Source: JAIEPT01 sp038217425 (GTDB lineage: Bacteria > Planctomycetota > Planctomycetia > Gemmatales > Gemmataceae). From it: a stretch of DNA of 7,720 nucleotides. The stretch spans positions 1 through 7,720 of the forward strand of contig JBBQPM010000267.1 of NCBI GenBank assembly GCA_038217425.1, written 5' to 3'. Below the pieces are notes generated by a model. That model was not told the DNA's origin. It worked only from the letters and a program-made list of their open reading frames with translations, and ran no database searches. Below, piece after piece: positions 5,389 through 7,720 of the stretch (its first letter is position 1; each line of letters starts with the position of its first letter). The translations under genes were made by a program, and so were the position numbers.

Positions 5389-6720
5389 ATGGCATCCCTC
5401 CAAGAGCGAAACGGCGTTTTTAACTGCATTTTTCGATACCACGGCAAGCGCCAGTGGCTCAACCTTGGAAAAGTTTCCAAGGAAGAAGCCGAGGCGGTTT
5501 CCGCCAAGGTGGACTACCTCCTGCTTCGGCTGAAGCAGAATCTCCTTGAGCTCCCCGCCGGTTGCGACATCATCACCTTCCTCCAGCACGATGGCAAGCC
5601 GCCCTCACCCGAGAAGGCGAAGCAGGCTGAACAGCAGGTGCTGACACTTGCTGACATCCGAAATCGCTACTTCGAGGTTCACGGCAACGGCACATTGGAG
5701 CAGACAACGCTGGACGGCATGCGGCAGCACTTCAAGCATTGGGTAGATACACTCGGCAGCAACTTCCTGATGCACACGCTTGGCCTGGCCGACCTTCAGA
5801 GGCATGTTGACCGGCGAGCCCGCATGAAAGGGATGCGGGGACTTCTCAGCCCAGGCACCATCAAGAAAGAGGTCATCACCCTCCGCACGGCATGGAACTG
5901 GGCAGTCCAGTTCGGCCTGATCGCTGGCAAGTTCCCTAACCGGGGGCTTCGATATGCGAAGATGGATCAGAAGCCGCCCTTCATGACGTTCGCCGAAATC
6001 GAGCGAAAACTCCCTGGCCTGAACAAAAAGCAGGAGGCGGAACTCTGGGACGCCCTGTTCCTGACCGTGCCCGAAACCATCGACCTGCTGGAGTACGTGA
6101 AGGAGCACGGGACGCTCCCATGGATTTACCCCATGTTCTGCTTTGCGTCGTTCACCGGCGCCAGGCGGAGCGAGATGATCCGGGCGAGAATCACCGACGT
6201 GGACTTCGCTGGCGGCATCATCACCATAAACGAGAAGAAGAGAGTACGAGGCGAGCGGACCAGCCGCCGCATTCCGATGAGCAGCTTCCTTCGGCAGGTC
6301 CTGACGGACTGGCTGGCGGTCCACCCCGGCGGCGACAATCTGTTCTGCCAATCTTCGGAAGTCGAGCGAAGCAAAACCCGGAGCAAGACCACCGGGCACA
6401 AGAGCGGGAAGCGACGCCCGACGACGGTGATGGGACGGCTTGCTACCGTAACGACGAGGGGAAAGGCGATTGTTGGCCCGCTGACCCGCAACGAGGCCCA
6501 CAACCACCTGAAAGTTACGCTGGCCGGACACGAGAAGTGGAGAAGGCTGAAAGGCTGGCACGCCCTCCGGCATTCGTTCATTAGCGCCTGTGCGACTCGG
6601 GGAGTGGATCAGCGGATGGTTCAGGCATGGGCGGGGCACATGACGCCCGAAATGACCCGCCGCTACACCCACCTCTATCCGTCGCAGCAGCAGGCCGCGA
6701 TGGACAACGTGTTCAGTTGA
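5389..6720 (+). CDS. Tyrosine recombinase / phage-type integrase
   Basis: This intact 443-residue integrase likely catalyses integration and excision of the element at the adjacent tRNA-Leu site. The N-terminus (about 1-70, beginning MASLQERNGVFNCIFRYHGK) resembles a small arm-binding domain. A helical core-binding domain covers about 86-190. The catalytic domain has the expected set: R259 in TGARRSE, a lysine at 283 or 284 in the beta-hairpin NEKKR, H391 and R394 in HALRHS, H417 in AGHM, and nucleophile Y426 in RRYTHLY. All key residues are present, so activity is plausible. The ATG at 5389 is preferred over an open extension to 5332, because AAAGG (5377-5381) lies seven bases upstream and the protein then begins as integrases usually do. 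The last eight bases overlap the end of the convergent HTH gene. The position beside the tRNA-Leu half points to that site as its target. Confidence 0.95.
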   Translation: MASLQERNGVFNCIFRYHGKRQWLNLGKVSKEEAEAVSAKVDYLLLRLKQNLLELPAGCDIITFLQHDGKPPSPEKAKQAEQQVLTLADIRNRYFEVHGNGTLEQTTLDGMRQHFKHWVDTLGSNFLMHTLGLADLQRHVDRRARMKGMRGLLSPGTIKKEVITLRTAWNWAVQFGLIAGKFPNRGLRYAKMDQKPPFMTFAEIERKLPGLNKKQEAELWDALFLTVPETIDLLEYVKEHGTLPWIYPMFCFASFTGARRSEMIRARITDVDFAGGIITINEKKRVRGERTSRRIPMSSFLRQVLTDWLAVHPGGDNLFCQSSEVERSKTRSKTTGHKSGKRRPTTVMGRLATVTTRGKAIVGPLTRNEAHNHLKVTLAGHEKWRRLKGWHALRHSFISACATRGVDQRMVQAWAGHMTPEMTRRYTHLYPSQQQAAMDNVFS

Positions 6721-6988
6721 AACTCCGGAAGGGAAGCAGGCCTTCCTTCTCGTAACGCAACACCTCGGCGTGCGCGATAACCCACAGCGGATGCTTCCCA
6801 CGGCCGGACTGCTTCTTCTCTGCTTTGATTCGGCCCAATCGGCACCATTCTCGAACGGTATAAGGCTCTCTGTTGACCATCGCCGCAAACTCTTCCACGG
6901 AATAATGGTCCTTCACCGTTTGCCGTTCGACAAGGACGAGCAAAAGGGCTTCAAGCCGGTCGAGCCGGGTATCAAGTTCATCGCTCAT
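6713..6988 (-). CDS. Small winged helix-turn-helix protein, excisionase-like
   Basis: From the ATG at 6988 the product is 91 residues. An N-terminal amphipathic helix, LDTRLDRLEALLLVLVERQ, could serve as a dimerising coiled coil. The rest is a MerR/excisionase-type HTH (HTH_17-like) running from YSVEEFAAMVNREPYTVREW through CRLGRIKAEK to a basic wing with GRGKHPLW and an HAEVLRYEKEG helix. Such proteins commonly act as recombination directionality factors or as small repressors of integrative elements. It is convergent with the integrase and shares eight bases with it; its stop lies inside the last integrase codons. GGAG lies nine bases upstream of the chosen ATG. The frame remains open to a TTG at 7069 (118 residues), and an ATG at 7063 is another option, so the start is uncertain. 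Excisionase function is inferred from fold and neighbour. Confidence 0.75.
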   Translation of the reverse strand: MSDELDTRLDRLEALLLVLVERQTVKDHYSVEEFAAMVNREPYTVREWCRLGRIKAEKKQSGRGKHPLWVIAHAEVLRYEKEGLLPFRSFN

Positions 6989-7120
6989 GGAATGAGACTC
7001 CGCTTCGCTGCTTTTGCCCACTGTTTCAACGTCCGTTTCTTTCAGAAGGCTCAGTATCAGCATGTTCAAGAATGGTCACGAGAACGTCCGGGTCCCCACT
7101 GTTCACATTCGACGTTCGTA

Positions 7121-7150
7121 ATCATGTTCAGGTTGAGCGAATGCCGTCAA
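7121..7150 (-). promoter_or_regulatory. Possible promoter of the HTH gene, with repeated TTGACG boxes
   Basis: On the minus strand TTGACG (7150-7145) and CATGAT (7126-7121) are 18 bases apart, at five of six and four of six consensus matches. They lie upstream of the HTH gene starts. Two more TTGACG copies occur at 7167-7162 and 7189-7184. They may be alternative -35 boxes or operator copies. GAACGTC/GACGTTC (7082-7088 and 7111-7117), a 7-bp inverted repeat, sits just downstream and could be an operator. Confidence 0.25.
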
Positions 7151-7191
7151 GAGAACACGCTCGTCAACGATCGACTCGTACAACGTCAAGC

Positions 7192-7719
7192 CTAGCCTTT
7201 TCGAGCTCGCTTCAGGAGTTTGCGCCAGCGTGCGTATGACCGCTGCCACATGCCGCAAAGTTCCTTGCGACTGGGCAGCTCCTCGAAGGCGTATTTCTTG
7301 GCCAGTGAGAATACCCGTTCCAACACGTCCTTCCGATTCTCCGACCGGTAACACGGCGCAACCGCGGTGAGCCAGCGTGGCGCCATGCAAGCGACCCGAA
7401 CCGAGGAGTGAGGTTTGGTATGAGCAAGTCGAAAATGTTCCTCGAGCTTGCGCCAGGCGCGGTCCGAGATTGCGAACGTCATCTCTTCCGTGACCCGGCG
7501 AACCGTGAGTCCCAGCCATTCTGCCTCGGCGCCTGCAATCAAATCGCGAACCGCCGAAGTCGGCCGCTCCTTGATGGGCATTCCGACGGGTCGCAGCAGG
7601 CGATGCAAACTCTCCCGTGCCTGGATCGCTTCTTCCGGGCTGCGGCAGAGCAAAAGCAGATCGTCGGCGTACCGAATCAACGGGATGTCTGGATACATCC
7701 TCTTCCACGGCCGATCCAG
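7192..7719 (-). CDS. Reverse transcriptase, C-terminal part (cut by window edge)
   Basis: The frame is open from the right edge to a TAG at 7194-7192, giving 175 visible residues. It starts LDRPWKRMYPDIPLIRYADD, where YADD (residues 17-20) carries two of the catalytic aspartates of RT motif 5. An amphipathic helix follows, then GMPIKE (like RT motif 6), then AEWLGLTV, which corresponds to the F-L-G-F/W-L-G motif of group II-type enzymes. The C-terminal 100 residues are helical and basic (WQRSYARWRKLLKRARKG) and resemble a thumb. The VTG motif of retron RTs is not seen, and no HNH endonuclease follows, so a standard full-length group II intron protein is unlikely. The ATG at 7698 is internal, because coding evidence continues upstream of it. 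It lies 203 bases upstream of the HTH gene on the same strand. It could be a defence RT, an intron-derived RT or another class. Confidence 0.83.
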   Translation of the reverse strand: MDRPWKRMYPDIPLIRYADDLLLLCRSPEEAIQARESLHRLLRPVGMPIKERPTSAVRDLIAGAEAEWLGLTVRRVTEEMTFAISDRAWRKLEEHFRLAHTKPHSSVRVACMAPRWLTAVAPCYRSENRKDVLERVFSLAKKYAFEELPSRKELCGMWQRSYARWRKLLKRARKG

Positions 7720-7720
7720 A

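Noticed and set aside
5605..6888. 427-codon minus-strand frame opposite the integrase
   Set aside because: It is antisense to an integrase with all catalytic residues, low in plausibility and without motifs; long shadows are common in GC-rich DNA.
7103..7708. 201-codon minus-strand frame overlapping the reverse transcriptase
   Set aside because: The neighbouring frame carries YADD and RT-like sequence through the same DNA, so this one is a shadow.
1..7720. CRISPR array
   Set aside because: No regularly spaced direct repeats of 20-40 bases are present anywhere in the window.

Overview
The window looks like planctomycete chromosome carrying pieces of mobile DNA. The best lineage marker is the leftward pair encoding an exported DUF1549/DUF1553 cytochrome-like protein and a Tat-type DUF1501 protein. 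This pair is greatly expanded in Planctomycetes and related PVC bacteria. The organism assignment is inferred from gene content and GC-rich codon use; no species is claimed.

Layout, left to right. Positions 1-140 (minus) hold the first 46 codons of an ISAs1-family transposase that runs off the left edge. Positions 141-550 show no gene, only small inverted repeats and the presumed IS end. Positions 551-700 (minus) are the decayed C-terminus of a tyrosine recombinase; its frame is broken by a stop where the HxxR arginine is expected. Positions 851-4586 (minus) are the two-gene DUF1549/DUF1553 - DUF1501 operon, with a 25-base gap. Positions 4587-5192 are its upstream region plus a repeat-rich stretch. 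Positions 5206-5257 (plus) match the 3' half of a class II tRNA-Leu(CAA), from the anticodon loop to the discriminator base, with no 5' half. This is the form expected of an integrase attachment site. An intact tyrosine recombinase follows at 5389-6720 (plus). A small excisionase-like winged HTH gene (6713-6988, minus) overlaps its end convergently. A reverse transcriptase C-terminal part with a YADD motif (7192-7719, minus) runs off the right edge.

Interpretation. The tRNA-Leu half, integrase and HTH protein form a recombination module: integrase acts at the tRNA-derived core and the HTH protein probably sets direction. Short 11-base-period repeats on both sides of the core are candidate arm or accessory sites. 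The reverse transcriptase may be cargo of the same element. A bare tRNA 3' half with non-tRNA DNA on its left and int on its right looks like an attP or tandem-element junction, or a site whose left part was deleted. With an integrase remnant and an IS on the far side of the DUF operon, the window resembles an accretion site. The least explained parts are the reverse transcriptase, whose class cannot be fixed from its C-terminus, and the organisation of the attachment region.
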